The notes beneath the pieces are model-generated. The model saw only the letters and a program-made list of their open reading frames with translations. It had not been told where the DNA came from and did not search any database. Made by a program: the position numbers and the translations under genes. A stretch of 64,000 nucleotides of DNA, from contig CM055092.1 of assembly GCA_029204225.1 (NCBI GenBank), forward strand, positions 58,450,698 through 58,514,697, read 5' to 3'. Shown piece by piece: positions 41,075-53,790 of this stretch (positions are counted from its first letter, which is position 1; each line of letters starts with the position of its first letter). Source of the DNA: Diphasiastrum complanatum (taxonomy: Eukaryota > Streptophyta > Lycopodiopsida > Lycopodiales > Lycopodiaceae).

Positions 41075-41690
41075 GAACGCGATTAGAGGTTGAATAAATC
41101 ACACCAATATCAGCATTTCTAATCATGCCTGAATTTGATCTATGTACTAATAGAGCAGTTCTATTATGATTAAAAAATGCGTGCGGAATATGGGTGCAAA
41201 AATTGGAAGTATATGTTCAAATGTGATAGACAATTAGATAATCAAATAAGCGACTGAAACTTTGATCAGAAAACAAATTTTATAATTTTGAGTCTGAATC
41301 AATATACATTTTTCTTGCTGCCTTGTGGTATCTCTTTTACGAAGAGTACATAAGTGCGCAAGTGCATAAGTTAATAAGTCAGTCTGAGTCTAAGTCTGAG
41401 TTGAATCTGAGAGTATGTTATTACTATAAGTGCACATGTATTTATATTGTTACAGGATAAGTCCTTTGGCCTTTTTCCTTCTGTAACAGAATCCAATTGT
41501 TTTGCCAGTTGATATTCAGCAACGTTCTAGTTTCTCAGAGTTGAAAGATTGCCGAAAGATTCACAACAGATTCATGAGGGATTCTCAAATGATTCTCTAT
41601 TCATGACATATTTGTTGTTTTTGAAATATTCGCAACAATATTTTGTTCGCGATAGTATTTTTGACACTTGTTAGCTACCTATGTTTAATT
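41075..41690 (-). repeat. LTR-like repeat, relative of 12690-13200
   Basis: GAGAACGCGATTAGAGGTTG, ATAAATCA, GATCTATGTACTAATAGA and later TTCGCGA-type repeats (41560-41660, including GAAATATTCGCAACAATATT) match the order of motifs at 12690-12960. Same orientation. No genes. Confidence 0.6.
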
Positions 41691-41779
41691 TATATAATTA
41701 ACTTAGTGTCTATTTTGCATAGTTGGAGTACCACTTTGACTAATTGGCAAAAAAATGTTTGGTAGTGTCAAAGTTGCTT

Positions 41780-43175
41780 TGATATTCAACGAGATATTTC
41801 TATCTTCAATTTGATTCAACAAAGTGTCAAAATAGATATCAATTGTCATTTAATTACCATAATTATATGTTTGGAATAGCATTAAACTTCAATGCTCTCC
41901 ATTTAGATTAAGATTCAAAATATTCTTGAACTTTGTGTGCTTGTCTTTTGGTAGTGGATTTGTAAGAATATTGGTTGCCATCTCCCCACATATTTAACAC
42001 TTTTTCCCTTATGTTTTCTTTGACAAAATGGTAATGGATTTAAATGTGAATGAAACTTTAAATCAAGTGCAAGATTTATTTTCTAGTTGTCATAGAAAAT
42101 GAGCATTGATGAGATTCAAGCTATATTCACATCTCACTATAGAGTTTGAAATCAAATTGCTTTATTTTAATTTTTTTTGTAGATAGGAATGATTTGACAC
42201 ATTTTTCCTTGTAAAAAATATCAAATTTTCTTTTGTTTTTAACGTTTCAAGACACAATATCTTGTGAAAATATAAAAATAATGTGATGCTAATTTGTGAG
42301 TGTCTGTTTATAGAAATTTGTATATCTTGTTAATTGTAAAATATCCTCTAAGAATTGCTTCTTATTGAAGCATAGACATAGATTGATTGTTTTTATGAAC
42401 TAAATAGGTAATATATGATCTTAAAAAAAAAATAGCATGTATCAATGCTCCAAAAATGAATTTCCTAAGAAAAATTCATTCCAAATTGTTTAGTTGTATC
42501 AAAGAGACATATTTGTTTTGATAGTTTCAATTTGCGAAATTTATTTGACATTTTTTTAGATATTTGTATTGACTAAAATAAAGTGATTTTATATTTTGAT
42601 CACTAAGAATTCCATTTTCAAGACAACTATGTGCTTCTTCATAAATTGTTGTTTTGAATTTTGATGACAATTCTCCTTCAATCTCTCTTGGGAATTTAGC
42701 ATTGTTGCTAAATAAGGGAGCATAATTAACATACAATGTGGTTATGATAAATGTCAAAATTTTAAAGTTGTTGTAGACCTTAAAAAATAGACTATTTGCC
42801 TCGAATCCTTTGTCAAAAAGTTAAATATCTATGCCTTAAAACCATGATCTAGGAGATCGTTTCAAACCATAAAGTAAATTTTCAGCCTACTTTTACCTTT
42901 CTCCACATAACTTTTTTTTTTTTCATGCCCAAATCACCTATTCTTTGCTCCACAACCGTCTTTTCTTCCATTGCTAATAAGTCAATGATTGAAGCCAATC
43001 TGATTATGGCATTGAAAGTTTTTGAGTGATCAATTTCCAGCTACAATCTTTGGCATTGGATATTTCAACAAATTTAATATCAAAAGTTGATGTTTTCATA
43101 TGTAATGTAAAACATAAACATAATAGAAATTTAATGTAATGTTATCATATTTGCTCTAATACCACGAAGAGTGAG
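41780..43175 (-). pseudogene. Copia D, decayed internal region
   Basis: Leftward from a degenerate primer site (TGGTATTAGAGC, about 43152-43163): a possible gag start (MKTSTFDIKFVEIS), then RT pieces LLYGLKRSPRSWF (about 42850), and 42757-42527 with TLYVNYAPLFSNNAKF, GELSSKFK, CLENGIL, YFSQYKYLKK. The catalytic YVDD reads YVNY, so both Asp residues are lost. RNase H end: MLIFYDN, HYHFVKENIREKVLNMWG, EMATNILTNPLPKDKHTKFK (about 42110-41880). Stops and shifts are frequent. The LTR below is related to sequence at 48740-48900. Confidence 0.75.
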
Positions 43176-43179
43176 AATT

Positions 43180-44985
43180 GAAAATATGAGTACAAAACCT
43201 TAAAATAGTTAATATTGATGTCTTGTCTAGGATATATGAAGTTTGGTCGCAAAGATAGATAGTATTGAGTTTATAGTAACATTTCTACATTCTAGCATTT
43301 ATACACGTAAGCTACATATAAGAAAAGAATGAAGAGAAATCATACAATGATCACAAAGGTAAGTGGGATGAGAATTTGAAGAAAAAAATCATGCATATTG
43401 AGATAAACAATAACAATATTGCCACTCTTAGAGTCCAAACATTTTGCGAGTAAATCAATTGCGAGTTTTGCGAGTTTATTTAAAAAAAAAAGTATTGATC
43501 ATATCAACCAATATTTTTAGAGTATATATAATTTATAACAAAAGACTTATTAAATATAGTCAAATAAAAATATAATATCTATCTATTTTCATTTTTCTTT
43601 GCTAATAATTATTGCTAAAAAATGATCTGACACACATGAGCAAGAACAAGATGACATAAGATTGAAACTTGCAAATTTATTTTATTACGTTACAACTATC
43701 TCGCATGGTCATCGACTTTATTGGATCTACATGTGGAGGTTAGTCGTTGCTAGAAAAGTATATAGCTTTGCATAGATAGCTAACCCTCATCTTCCTCGTT
43801 GGCAGCCCACATTACACTAACATGGGATATAGTGCAAGCCATAGTAGTAGAAGGAAATTCCTACTGGTACTTGACATGGCTAAGTTAGATATTTTTTATT
43901 AGATGAGACAAGACAATGAATACTCACAAACAAATAGGATGAGAGCAAATTAATATCATTTTTGATATTCACCTTAACACCATCTAAAGCATACAGATGC
44001 ATAGATGGTATGATCATCAATGATTGCATGCATGGCAAATAGACCCATGATGAAGCTTATAAGACTTTGCAATATATTTAGTTTGATTACTTTACTTGTT
44101 TTATAGCCTCCACAATTTTAGAAATTAAATTTTTTTAACTAAAGAATTTTTGGTCTTTTTTCTTCTTAGTAGAGGTTGTTATTGCTAGGTGATGGAGAGA
44201 GTGAAGAATGGGATGGTGACTATTGGAGACATGGGTTGGGTGAGCCTACTCTTTGCTTATTAAACTTTCTTCCAAAAGGTTTGGCATATTTGAAGGAGTC
44301 CAGCTTCTCAAGGAAAGATACCAAAAGAAAGAATATAATTGCAACGGGTAAGGAGAATTGCTCTACAACACTTTGGTTGTAGACATTATAGAATTATTGT
44401 AAACAACCCTAAGACCTTTGAAGAAGCAAGTGCTAATTCTAAAGATAAATTATCGTCAAGAACTTTAGAAGATAAGCTAGGACAAAAATGTAGCATGTGC
44501 AATACATCTATGCTGGATATTTTTGGCAAGATGTTCTTAATTACCATAGCCCTCTCAAACATAGTGAAGACTTATGGAACAATATTGTGCTAATGCCTTA
44601 TGCACTTTGAGAGGAGGCAATTGTGGGGAACAAACCTACGCAAAGTTTTTACAAGGCAGCATTTGTGGAAAACAAATTCAAGCAAACTTGTTACAAATTG
44701 AATGATAACATTTGAGTTTGGGCCTCGACCATATGTGCTTCAATAGGAGGTATTTGTGAGTTGCAAAGTCTCTTAAAAAAATTTGTTAAAGGTACCATTG
44801 AGTGTATGCATCAGAATTCTGTGCTAAAACTGTTCCCTTCCATTATTGTGAGACTCATAAGGCTGCTCTTGGTGCTCATCGACTTTTGCTATTGATTCAA
44901 GTGTTGCCTACGATCTTGTTCAAGCTTTGACGGTAGCACGATCTTGTAGCACTTTACTCACCGCACAAGCACATGCCATGGTAAA
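43180..44985. other. AT-rich spacer, weak ORFs only
   Basis: Two short open stretches on the plus strand (44176-44382 and 44339-44593) have no recognised motif. Nothing else was seen. Confidence 0.4.
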
Positions 44986-45215
44986 GCCCTAATAATTTTG
45001 TCTGGCTGTAGATATATGCTATTTCAGATTGCATGGTTGTACCTCGATCTAGCTCAGATCGAGTTGCAGCCATGCAAAAAAAAATTTCTTGGCTGTAGCT
45101 CGAACCCAGGCCTGGATGCAGCTGCAGCTAGGCAAAAAAAGACGTCTGGCCAATTTTTCTTGCCTGGCTGCAACTACCGCCAGGTAAAAAATTTTTGCCT
45201 ACAGGCTAAAAGCAG

Positions 45216-46150
45216 TTTTCAATTGCAACAACACAAAAGCTATTTTTAAAAGTAGCTCTTCATAAGACCTAATTCTCATCTGAATGTTAGATACTACCAA
45301 AGGTTAGTTTCTTGTCACGAACCATCATGAATATTCTTGTTGGTCAAAAACAATCTCTATGAATCACTACGTAAGGATGCCAGGATGAATGTTCAAGAAA
45401 AGAAGATTCATACACGGAGAATAAAGGGCAAGGTGTTGGAGGTCCAAAGAAATATGAAAGTATGTGTTGATGCAATAGGAGAGTTGTGAAGTAGCAAGGA
45501 AACAAAAGGTGCATGGCACATTGCTCCCTAGTGAGCAATGTTCCAGACCAAAATTTGTTTGCCTGACAACCAGACAAACAATGGCAGTTCGACTCAGTTT
45601 GTCTAATGTAACAAAAATTAAGCTAATAAAAACATTTCCTGGTCTTTGAAATAGCTATTTGTGATATCTATATACTTGGCAACGTTTCCAGCTTATGCCC
45701 TTTCTACGACTGAAGCTGTACAACGTCTTTGCGACAAGAACAACAATGTTTGGAGATAAACCATTACTTGTAAGTCATTTTGACTGGGGTAGCACCGTAG
45801 CAATCCACATGGTTTCATTGGCCAATCAAGAGTTGCTAAGCAGTAGATGTGGTCATACATCACAGAATGTGCTCATGTAGCATATGACGCATCTAGGGTT
45901 AGGTGTCAGTTCGTACATTTTACAATAACAAAAGCAAAAGCAACAAGGTAAATATCCAGAGCATTAGCAGTATAATCAACGTGCAGACGGAAATGTAGTG
46001 TAAACACTTGTAGAAACTCATTCAGCTAGGATGGATTGTGATTGCTAAATTTGGAGCAATTTCGATCAGCACAACTTACCAGCCAAGTATCATCAGTACA
46101 TCCTCTTAAGCAAGGGCCTAGCCTAGTAGCACTGCCAAATCGCAATGGAG
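45216..46150. other. No gene between palindrome clusters
   Basis: AT-rich sequence with no coding signature apart from the repeat relatives listed separately. Confidence 0.5.
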
Positions 46151-46278
46151 CACTGCCAGGCAAATTTTTTTTGCCTGGCAGCATTGCTCGCCGGCGAGCG
46201 ATGCTTCCAAGCAAAAACTTTTGCCACCCCTAAACCGCGATGAGGCAGTGTTGCCAAGTAGTTGCATCACGATCTCCG

Positions 46279-46465
46279 AGGTTTGCAAAGGATTTAAAAG
46301 CTAGTCTCGGACTGTAGTTCCTACGCACTTATACTTCAGAGAGAAGATCACGAAGGTTTGCAAAGGATTCAAAAGCTGGTCTCGGACTGTAGTTCCTACG
46401 CACTTATACTTCAGAGAGAAGATCACGCTGCAAAAGTTCCTACGCACTTATCTCATTGTTGCCTG
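46279..46465. repeat. 75-bp tandem repeat, two copies and a partial third
   Basis: 46279-46353 and 46354-46428 are nearly identical (AGGTTTGCAAAGGATT onward, three differences noted). A partial third (GTTCCTACGCACTTAT) follows. The array lies between the two palindrome clusters. Confidence 0.9.
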
Positions 46466-46975
46466 GCAGCACTCCATCGAGATGAGGCAATGCTGCCAGG
46501 CAAAAAATTTTGCCTGGCAGCATTGCTCGATGGCGAGCAATGCTGCCAGGCCAAAAAAGTTTGCTCTGGATTCTTAATGTATTCCTACTTGGACAAAATT
46601 CATATCAGAACATCAATTGTTATGTCGATACGGGTTACCATAGCAATTGTTAGCATCTTAGGGTTGCTTATATGGATTTGATTGAGTCATGCATAGCATA
46701 AAACCGTTTTGACCAAGTGGGGTTTGTTGAAGCCTAAATGTGAACATTATAGAATCTGCTTTTGAAAACTTAATGGTTGTGTTGCTGTGGAAAGTGTAGT
46801 TTTGGTGCTCTGAGGAGTCATTTGAGCACATACATAGAAACTTTTGACTCTCTGGCATGCCAGGCTATATTTCTCTTCTATGGACATTCAAAGCCCTCTT
46901 AGATAAAAATGAGATCAGCGAGCTGCCAAACAAAATTTGTTTGCTTGGCCAACAAGAATTTGCTTGGAAATATTG

Positions 46976-47479
46976 ATCAACAAGCTAGTGAAGTTTCCAT
47001 TAACTTCTATTAAATCTTTCCTAATTTACAATAACTCCACATCCCACATCGCAAATCATAAAGACAACAATGTCAAACAACATTGAATGCACCTAGTCAC
47101 TAAAATTATTTTGAGGATTCCTTTTGTAAAATGTAGAATGAAAACACGAAGCACTAGCCAACATAATCTCTAAGATAGGAGGTGTCATTTCAAGAAATCT
47201 TTCTATTTCATTGACAAGGCAATCATTCAAAGTTTTAGGTCTACTACATCAGATAAGGATATGTATTCTAGTAAGGATTTGAATATGATAAGTAAGATAG
47301 GCAAGGTCCCACTTGTAAACCTTCTCATTGGCACATCTATAATCATATTGAATTTCTACTCAGGGGATAAAGAGACACCAAAAGTGATTTCAAGTAGCCT
47401 AGCAATTTTATTATGAGACACTAAGTTCAAACTGAACTATTTGAGCTAGTCTTGAGGATACAAATGACAAAGAACCAAG
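46976..47479. other. No gene seen
   Basis: AT-rich spacer before the LINE remnant; no motif recognised. Confidence 0.45.
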
Positions 47480-48460
47480 ATATCATACTTTGCTTTGTTC
47501 ATGGAGGAGTTTCATGCAATCCATGATCTAAAGAACGCTTTGGTTGATTCCTCTCTCTTTTTTAAATGAAATGTGTTGCATAATTAGTGAATAATTGCTC
47601 GGTGAGAGGAATAGGACAACTCTGACTAGTTTGTATTTTGTTGTCAACCCAAGCTAAATCAATAACAATACACAGTGGCTCCATAGAAATGGCAAAAAGA
47701 AGAGGAGAAGGGGGACAACCTTGCTTGATACCACAGTTAAGGCAATCAAGATGGCCATTAAACATAACTTTCAAAAAGGCTGAAGCGTAACTGGCTTCAA
47801 CTAAATTGAGAAAATAATAAAGTAGAACTACAACCTCACAACTATGGGATGCAGCTCTAGCTTATGTAAGTCATTTATAAAGGTACGCTTGGATTATTAT
47901 TGTAGTCAACAATGTGGCGCACGTAGAAATGTGCGATGTTGAGAAAGGTGTCAATGATTTTTTGACTTTAGTTTAGTCATACTACTCAGCCAAAAGCAGA
48001 TCATGTAAATGGGGGTTATATGGTTGGCTAGGACTTTAGACACAAATCTATAAGCAATGTCATGGTTAAAAGTTTGAAGTCTTTTATGTGATGAGATGAT
48101 TCACTTTATGGAGTAACTAAATTGATTCATCTATATTTTTTGAAAAAAGTAACAATTACCACAACTTGGTTCACCAATTGACAACGAGGTTTGCACCTAG
48201 CAACTTTCAAAATTTCAAAAAACAATTTAGAATAACCCCGTTGACACTAGAAGATTTGTTGATTGGGAGCTTCTATAAATATTTATAAAGTTGTACTATT
48301 TCAAGATATTTATTCATAAAGACAATGACATATGGTTTGAGTACCTCATTAAGGACAAAAAAGAAGAAAGAGGACAAGTCATTATTTTTTAGCCACTTCA
48401 AGTCGGTGTGCTTCCTTAGTGCCATGACTATAGTTGAACAAACTTTTTAGCTATCCTAAG
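47480..48460 (-). pseudogene. LINE reverse-transcriptase remnant
   Basis: Leftward and across several frames: LPINKSSSVNGVI (cf. LP-x-NKSPG-x-DG), IAYRFVSKVLANHITPI, NDLHKLELHPIV, YASAFLKVMFNGHLDCLNCG, IKQGCPPSPLLFAISMEPL and TEQLFTNYATHFI. These are LINE RT motifs in order. The catalytic FADD reads FTNY, so the two Asp codons are mutated. Neither endonuclease nor poly(A) tail is recognisable. It is old and inactive, but LINE machinery of this type mobilises SINEs. Confidence 0.8.
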
Positions 48461-48739
48461 CATTTTCCTCGAAGTTAGATTGACCATTAGAGTTTTTACT
48501 AAGGATTTGGTTTTGGCATTATGTTCAAGAATGGTTTCAAGAAAAAAATTGAAACATCATAGCTTTTTTTTTTAGTGTGCTCTATTTCTTGTTTGGTTTG
48601 CAGTCAGAATGATGGACCTAAGGTCTCAATTTCATGTGTTTGACTTCAAATTTAATAGTCATAAAGTACCAAAGCTGGTTGATAATCATTTCTCAAAATT
48701 CAATAGTCAATTCGACATGATTATTCATTGAACATATTC

Positions 48740-48900
48740 GATAATGTCGTACTTGTTTCAATTTTGGATACAATGTCTCTATCTTTGATTCAATTCCCTA
48801 GAGTTTTCTATCAGACGTCCATTGCAATCTAATTGCCATAGCTATATGTTTGGGATATTGTTATACTTCAACAATCCATAGAAGTCTTGTGCTTCAATCT
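48740..48900 (-). repeat. Relative of the copia D LTR
   Basis: The order ATTGC(C/A)AT, ATATGTTTGG(G/A)ATA, ACTTCAA at 48825-48890 matches 41845-41905. Same orientation. It is probably a detached LTR piece of the copia D family. Confidence 0.6.
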
Positions 48901-51640
48901 TGGTTTGGGGTACAAATGGATGTATAGTATTTGATCAAGTATTCATGAAAGAAAAGCAAAGGATGTGATGTCTTCAAATATGTCAACAACCAAAAAAAAA
49001 AAAACATGCATGAAATAAAAGATAATGCTGGTTAAGAAAATAATTTAATATAAAATATGGACAAGAAAGTTTTGAGCCTCATATCATGACCAACATATGT
49101 TCTTAAGAATGAGAAATTGGGCATTTTTATTTTTTTTTGGATTTGGCTTGAACAAAGACAAGCATTTTCCTAGACTACATATGATAATTGTCAAATGAAT
49201 GGCTTATGTAACAAGAATACTTGTTTATTCTATTTTGATTAACATATTGTGTAGAACAAGGAATGTATGACATAATTACAACTTTTTAAATAGGAAAAAC
49301 TTGCCTCTGCACTAGTTAATGGCCCACCAACTCAAATACTATATACAAGAATTTGTGGTAGTAGAGAGATATCTATGATATAAACTAGATCAAAAGGACA
49401 AATACTTACTCATAAAAGGATGCTATTGCACATGGCTAATTACATGATTGAGCAATGAGGGAGTTTATGTTAAAGGCGGTTTAATTTATACTTAGCACTT
49501 TCGTACTTCTAAAAAAACCAAAAGTTTGCATAAATGAGTGTTTTGTCTTACCACTAGTGGCTAGGCTAAGGAAGCATGTGATTAAAGAGATATATGATTA
49601 TGGTGCATTATTAGAATTAACAATTAAAATTAGAAGAAACTCAAGGCATGTGGCTTTGGAAATATCAAAACATGTTCTCTTTGCACATTGGGATTAAGAA
49701 AATGAGGACGTACACATCTATATATTGTCATCACATGCTAATTGAATTGTAGAACCTCAATTTGGTCCATAAAATTTAACTTGTGCCATGTATATGAAAC
49801 GTAAGTGAAATTTATACCTAAATTTGAAACACATATAGAAAATCTAACATGTGTCATGCCATTGAAGTCCCCGTGGGTAACTAGAAAGAACAATCTTTGA
49901 GCACTAAAAAAATATTGTTCCGCACCGTCAGAGTGTTGGCATGAGGTTCATTGTTTAGGACCTTGTCCAAGTCATGTAACAATCTTAATGATTGAAGATC
50001 TTATTGCTCAAGGCACTTCTATAATTCTATTTTGTTGTTTATATGAAATCCTAGTTATCAACATCAATGCTTAGCTACCATGCTAGAAGAATTAATTTGG
50101 AATGCATATGTTGTTTTGAGTATAAAGGAGTCTTACAAACTTTCAAGATAAAGGGTCATCATACGTCAAAACTTTTGGCCACAATAAAAACGTGTTCTTG
50201 CTATACCAAGATATCTTGACCTTGACATATGATGATAAGAAGGGTGTTTTAAATCATAGCTAATAAATTACCCACCATGTGACAATGCTCACCAACTTGT
50301 TATAAGCATACTTTCTATACATTAAACTCAAGTGCTCACCTAAGGGAGCATTATATGATTTATCAAACTTAAATGAATTTATGTATTGTTTATAAGTTAT
50401 GCCTATATCTGTTTCAATTTCAAGCATATCCAAGTTAGATGGAATATTTCATAAGATTAATAACTCCCATCATGAATTTTATTTTTATTTTTTATGATAT
50501 GGTAAAGTATATAGCTTGTTTGGAGGATTCGGTTTGTACAACTAAGTAGGAATCATATTCAGAGATTAACACATATATGGAAATAGTCTAGGCCAATAAA
50601 CATGTGGCTTGAGATAAACAAGGAGTTTTTCAAGACCATAGTGGCTTCTATTAGGTGAAAAATAGGCTTTTAAAATCAGCTTGGGTTGGATATAGTATGT
50701 ATTGGTATCGATAGGAGTAAGAGAATGCAATGTTATATTCATCACTAGGTTGGTTCAACTTTTGTAATAATAAAAAAAGACAAACCAGGTCAAATCAGCT
50801 AGTCATAAAGATCATTCATACATGGTATTTGGTATTGGTTCTAAAACATTGATTTACTGACAGCCTTTAAGATTACAAATAAGTGTTCAATGCCATATTG
50901 TTTATTAGAATATACAACAAGTGTGCAAACTCTTCATAAACGGTTTGAACAATATTTGATTTGACATAAGTAGGAGATGTTCACTCCAATTTGTAAATAT
51001 TCTTTCTCCAAAAAGTTGATTGCATGAATACTACAATTTATCAATTACAACACTCCTCTCTTATATGTTGGTTGAGTATCTTTAAAAAGGTCTTAATACA
51101 TACGGTTGCCAATGTTTTAGTCTAGTATTTTATCCATCTTGAAAATCCCCAAAACAAACCCATGATAGCCAATCTATACGCCACCCTAAGAGGTCTTTAA
51201 AATGCCTCTTGACAACCAAATTCTTGGTTCATTTTTTAAAGCCACACATTACGTGTAGATAGCCAAAAACCTTTGTTAGATCTCTTGGGTACATCTTGCC
51301 AACACCATGGAAATCTTGGAAACACGTTAATTAGGGTATTATAGCCTTTATATGCCGAGTAGCCACACACAAAACAAATTAGTCTATACAATGTTATTTA
51401 TAGTAATTACTATACTCAGGGGCATGTCCCGAGTTTGTTTCGAATTTGGCCATATCAGGCCCACGACCTTAGTTTTTGGTAGGTGGTAGGCCAATTTTAG
51501 GACACTTGTCTTTCATGCAATTTGTGAATACACTATATGTATAGTTTTCTTTGTTATACAATTAACTTTTGTTGTGCCATCTTTGAGAGCTTGTGAGGAG
51601 TGGCTATGGTGATTGATTGATGTGATCTGCATACTGCACT
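48901..51640. other. Long AT-rich stretch, nothing recognised
   Basis: No frame with recognisable motifs on either strand. It may be old transposon debris, but I see no supporting motif. Confidence 0.4.
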
Positions 51641-51649
51641 AGATCCTAA

Positions 51650-53157
51650 TAGAATTTTAACATGGTGTGGCAGGGTGTTGCAAGTATGCACGATCTAGTG
51701 GAGCCAACGTCGGCATCTTTCACCAGGAAAAACAACATGTGAAGTGTAAGGATCGCCTAGTGAAGGTCACTAGATCCTGTTCACCAACAGGAAATGGCTA
51801 GTCAATACCCTAACCACTTCACCCCCATGCCATGGTGAATGAATGCAAGAGAGGAGGGGCTCTTGGCTTCAAGGATCAGAAAGTCCAATAGGAGAGGGCA
51901 AGTTTCCACTAGTATATATTCTCTCCCATGAGGAGAAAATATTTCTCTTAGGATCCCCTGGCAACCTGAATAAGCAATTGACCTCCTATTCTTGCATTAT
52001 AACAGTCAAACACCATGTTACGTCCAATATAGGTCTGGGCCCTCATATGATTATTAATTACTTTATCGGCCAAGCCCAGAATGACGAGGCATAACTAATA
52101 ACCACATACATTGGAGTGACCAGTGTTAGCTGATGCCATGTCCCGAGGTGTCGATGCAGAACCTCTCCACTCAAAAGAGCTTCCAGCAAAGATAAAGTTG
52201 AGAGCCGAATCTGAGAGCACGAGCATTATTAGTGCTAAAAGAAGATGTATATTTTGTGAGCCCCATGGTAATTCCCGAAAGATAGAAAACCATGTGGGAG
52301 CTAGTGACTTAGAATTTCTCAACTTAAGTTATGTTTTTGAATAAAGATGCCTCCTATTATCATGTAAGAGGTGGAACCCAAATCTTTATAGAATGGGGTT
52401 CACTCAATTGTAAGAGGTGGAATCCAAATCATGTTAGAATTGGATTCACCAGCTCGAGGGTATATATAGAGGCCTTCTCCACGAGTTTCCAAGCATGTGA
52501 TATTGTAATGAAATGTTGTTGAATTGAAATTTGAATATCTCTCCATTGCATTTCCATCTATGCTCCATTTTCATGCATTAAGTTCAAAAATTGATGTATG
52601 AATGTGCTTTGTTGTTGATTCTTCCCCTTTTAAGTTTGGTTTTGTGATTAAGATCAGGTAGATGTGCAGGGCCTTGTGGTAGATCAATACCATTCCAATC
52701 TGATGTTGCTTGGTGCTTGACTCCCTGAGGAGTTTTTGTTACAAGTGTTGAGTGATAGTTGTAACAAGCACTTTGTAGGATTCATATTGTTTATGTGTAG
52801 TTGTTGTGTTGTTGATTCTGTTGATTTCAGTAGGATTAAGTTTCAATCTCATTCATGTACTGCTTATATTCAATTATTAATAATCTACAATTTGTAAGCA
52901 TCAAAGAAAGAACCGAAACAAACTATAGAATGTAGGAATTTGAAATCTGATAGATCCAGATTGAAGTTGAGAATCCATTATCAGTAGGATCGAGATCAGG
53001 TCATTGATGTACTAATTGACATGCGGGTACATCACTATTGCATTACCACTATACTGTAAACCATAGAACTCTAGAAGTAAGCAGACCCTATCGGCTGTAT
53101 GCTGACTAGAATTTATTAGATTGTCAAAAATAAAGCGTGTAGAGAAATTAGCAAACA
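51650..53157 (+). mobile_element. Gypsy-3 LTR (left end uncertain)
   Basis: The right end, ACA at 53157, lies one base before a TGGCGCC primer site. Inside are a TATA box (GGGTATATATAGAGG, 52458-52472) and a 46-base tandem duplication starting GTAAGAGGTGGAA at 52364 and 52410. The left boundary was not identified. No gene is present. Confidence 0.6.
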
Positions 53158-53158
53158 T

Positions 53159-53172
53159 TGGCGCCGCTGCTC
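53159..53172 (+). other. Gypsy-3 primer-binding site
   Basis: TGGCGCCGCTGCTC matches the Asp-type plant gypsy primer site of gypsy-1 at ten or more leading positions (TGGCGCCG-TGC). Confidence 0.65.
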
Positions 53173-53284
53173 CTGATAATCTTCTTTCATCTTGCTTAAG
53201 AATTTGTTTCAGCCAGTTTATTTTTTTATTCTCAGAGCTTTTATTTGTCTGCATGCATTTTTGCATTCATTTTTTTTTCCACCA

Positions 53285-53690
53285 GCACGCATTGCATCTG
53301 AAAACATCATTTGATCCACACTCAACCGCAAACGGTTCTAGAAACCCCCCGCCCCACCGCTCTCCACCTATCTTGCATTTTTTTTCAAGGAAGGAAGACT
53401 TGTTGGTTGAACCACCACTTACACCCGTTGCTTGAATTTTTTCAAAAAATCTCATCCGACGTGCACCCAACGACAAGCTAAAAATTGTGTCCAACGATTG
53501 CATCCGACGACCTCCTGTCCGAACGTGCATTTGATAAGTTAAAATGTTTCAATGATTGCATCCGACAACCAGCTTATACTGTTGCATCTGCCAGATTTTG
53601 CCAAACAGATGGCAACTGATAGTGTTGCATCCGACAATGCATCTAAACTAATTTCTATCTGACATTGCATCTGCCAACCAAATTACGGGA
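53285..53690. repeat. Scattered TTGCATC(C/T)G(A/C)C repeats
   Basis: The motif occurs at about 53293, 53498, 53556, 53582, 53624 and 53663, with CATCCGAC also at 53453. Spacing is irregular (26-60 bases in the denser part). Confidence 0.7.
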
Positions 53691-53790
53691 TCTGGAAAAG
53701 TTCTTGCGCAAATACAGAGATGTGTTTGCGTGGATTTATAAAGAAATGAAGGGAGTTCCTCTCGTATTTAAAAAATTTCTAATAAGTAGA
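53690..53790 (+). pseudogene. Gypsy RT leading-edge fragment
   Basis: LEKFLRKYRDVFAWIYKEMK-GVP is the conserved stretch just before the gypsy RT domain (DVFAW-x-Y-x-E/D-M/L-x-G-I/V-P). About 34 codons, then the match is lost. It probably belongs to gypsy-3. Confidence 0.75.

Larger units (their letters stand above)
44995..46975. repeat. Palindromic GCCTGGCAGC minisatellite clusters
   Basis: The clearest cluster (46487-46551) has two overlapping perfect palindromes: 19-base arms 46487-46505 / 46508-46526 and 18-base arms 46512-46529 / 46534-46551. A second cluster (46154-46204) has 11-base arms around a T5 loop and a 24-base near-perfect palindrome centred at 46192/46193. Degenerate relatives with the same plan (CTGG/GCAGC, A/T run, GCTCGA) occur at 45055-45215, 45520-45595 and 46910-46975. 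Units alternate in orientation, separated by A/T tracts and by ATGG or CCGG centres. No protein motif fits. Confidence 0.85.

Noticed and set aside
44176-44593. Two overlapping short frames as a gene
   Set aside because: No recognised motif, no splice or promoter support; left as spacer.
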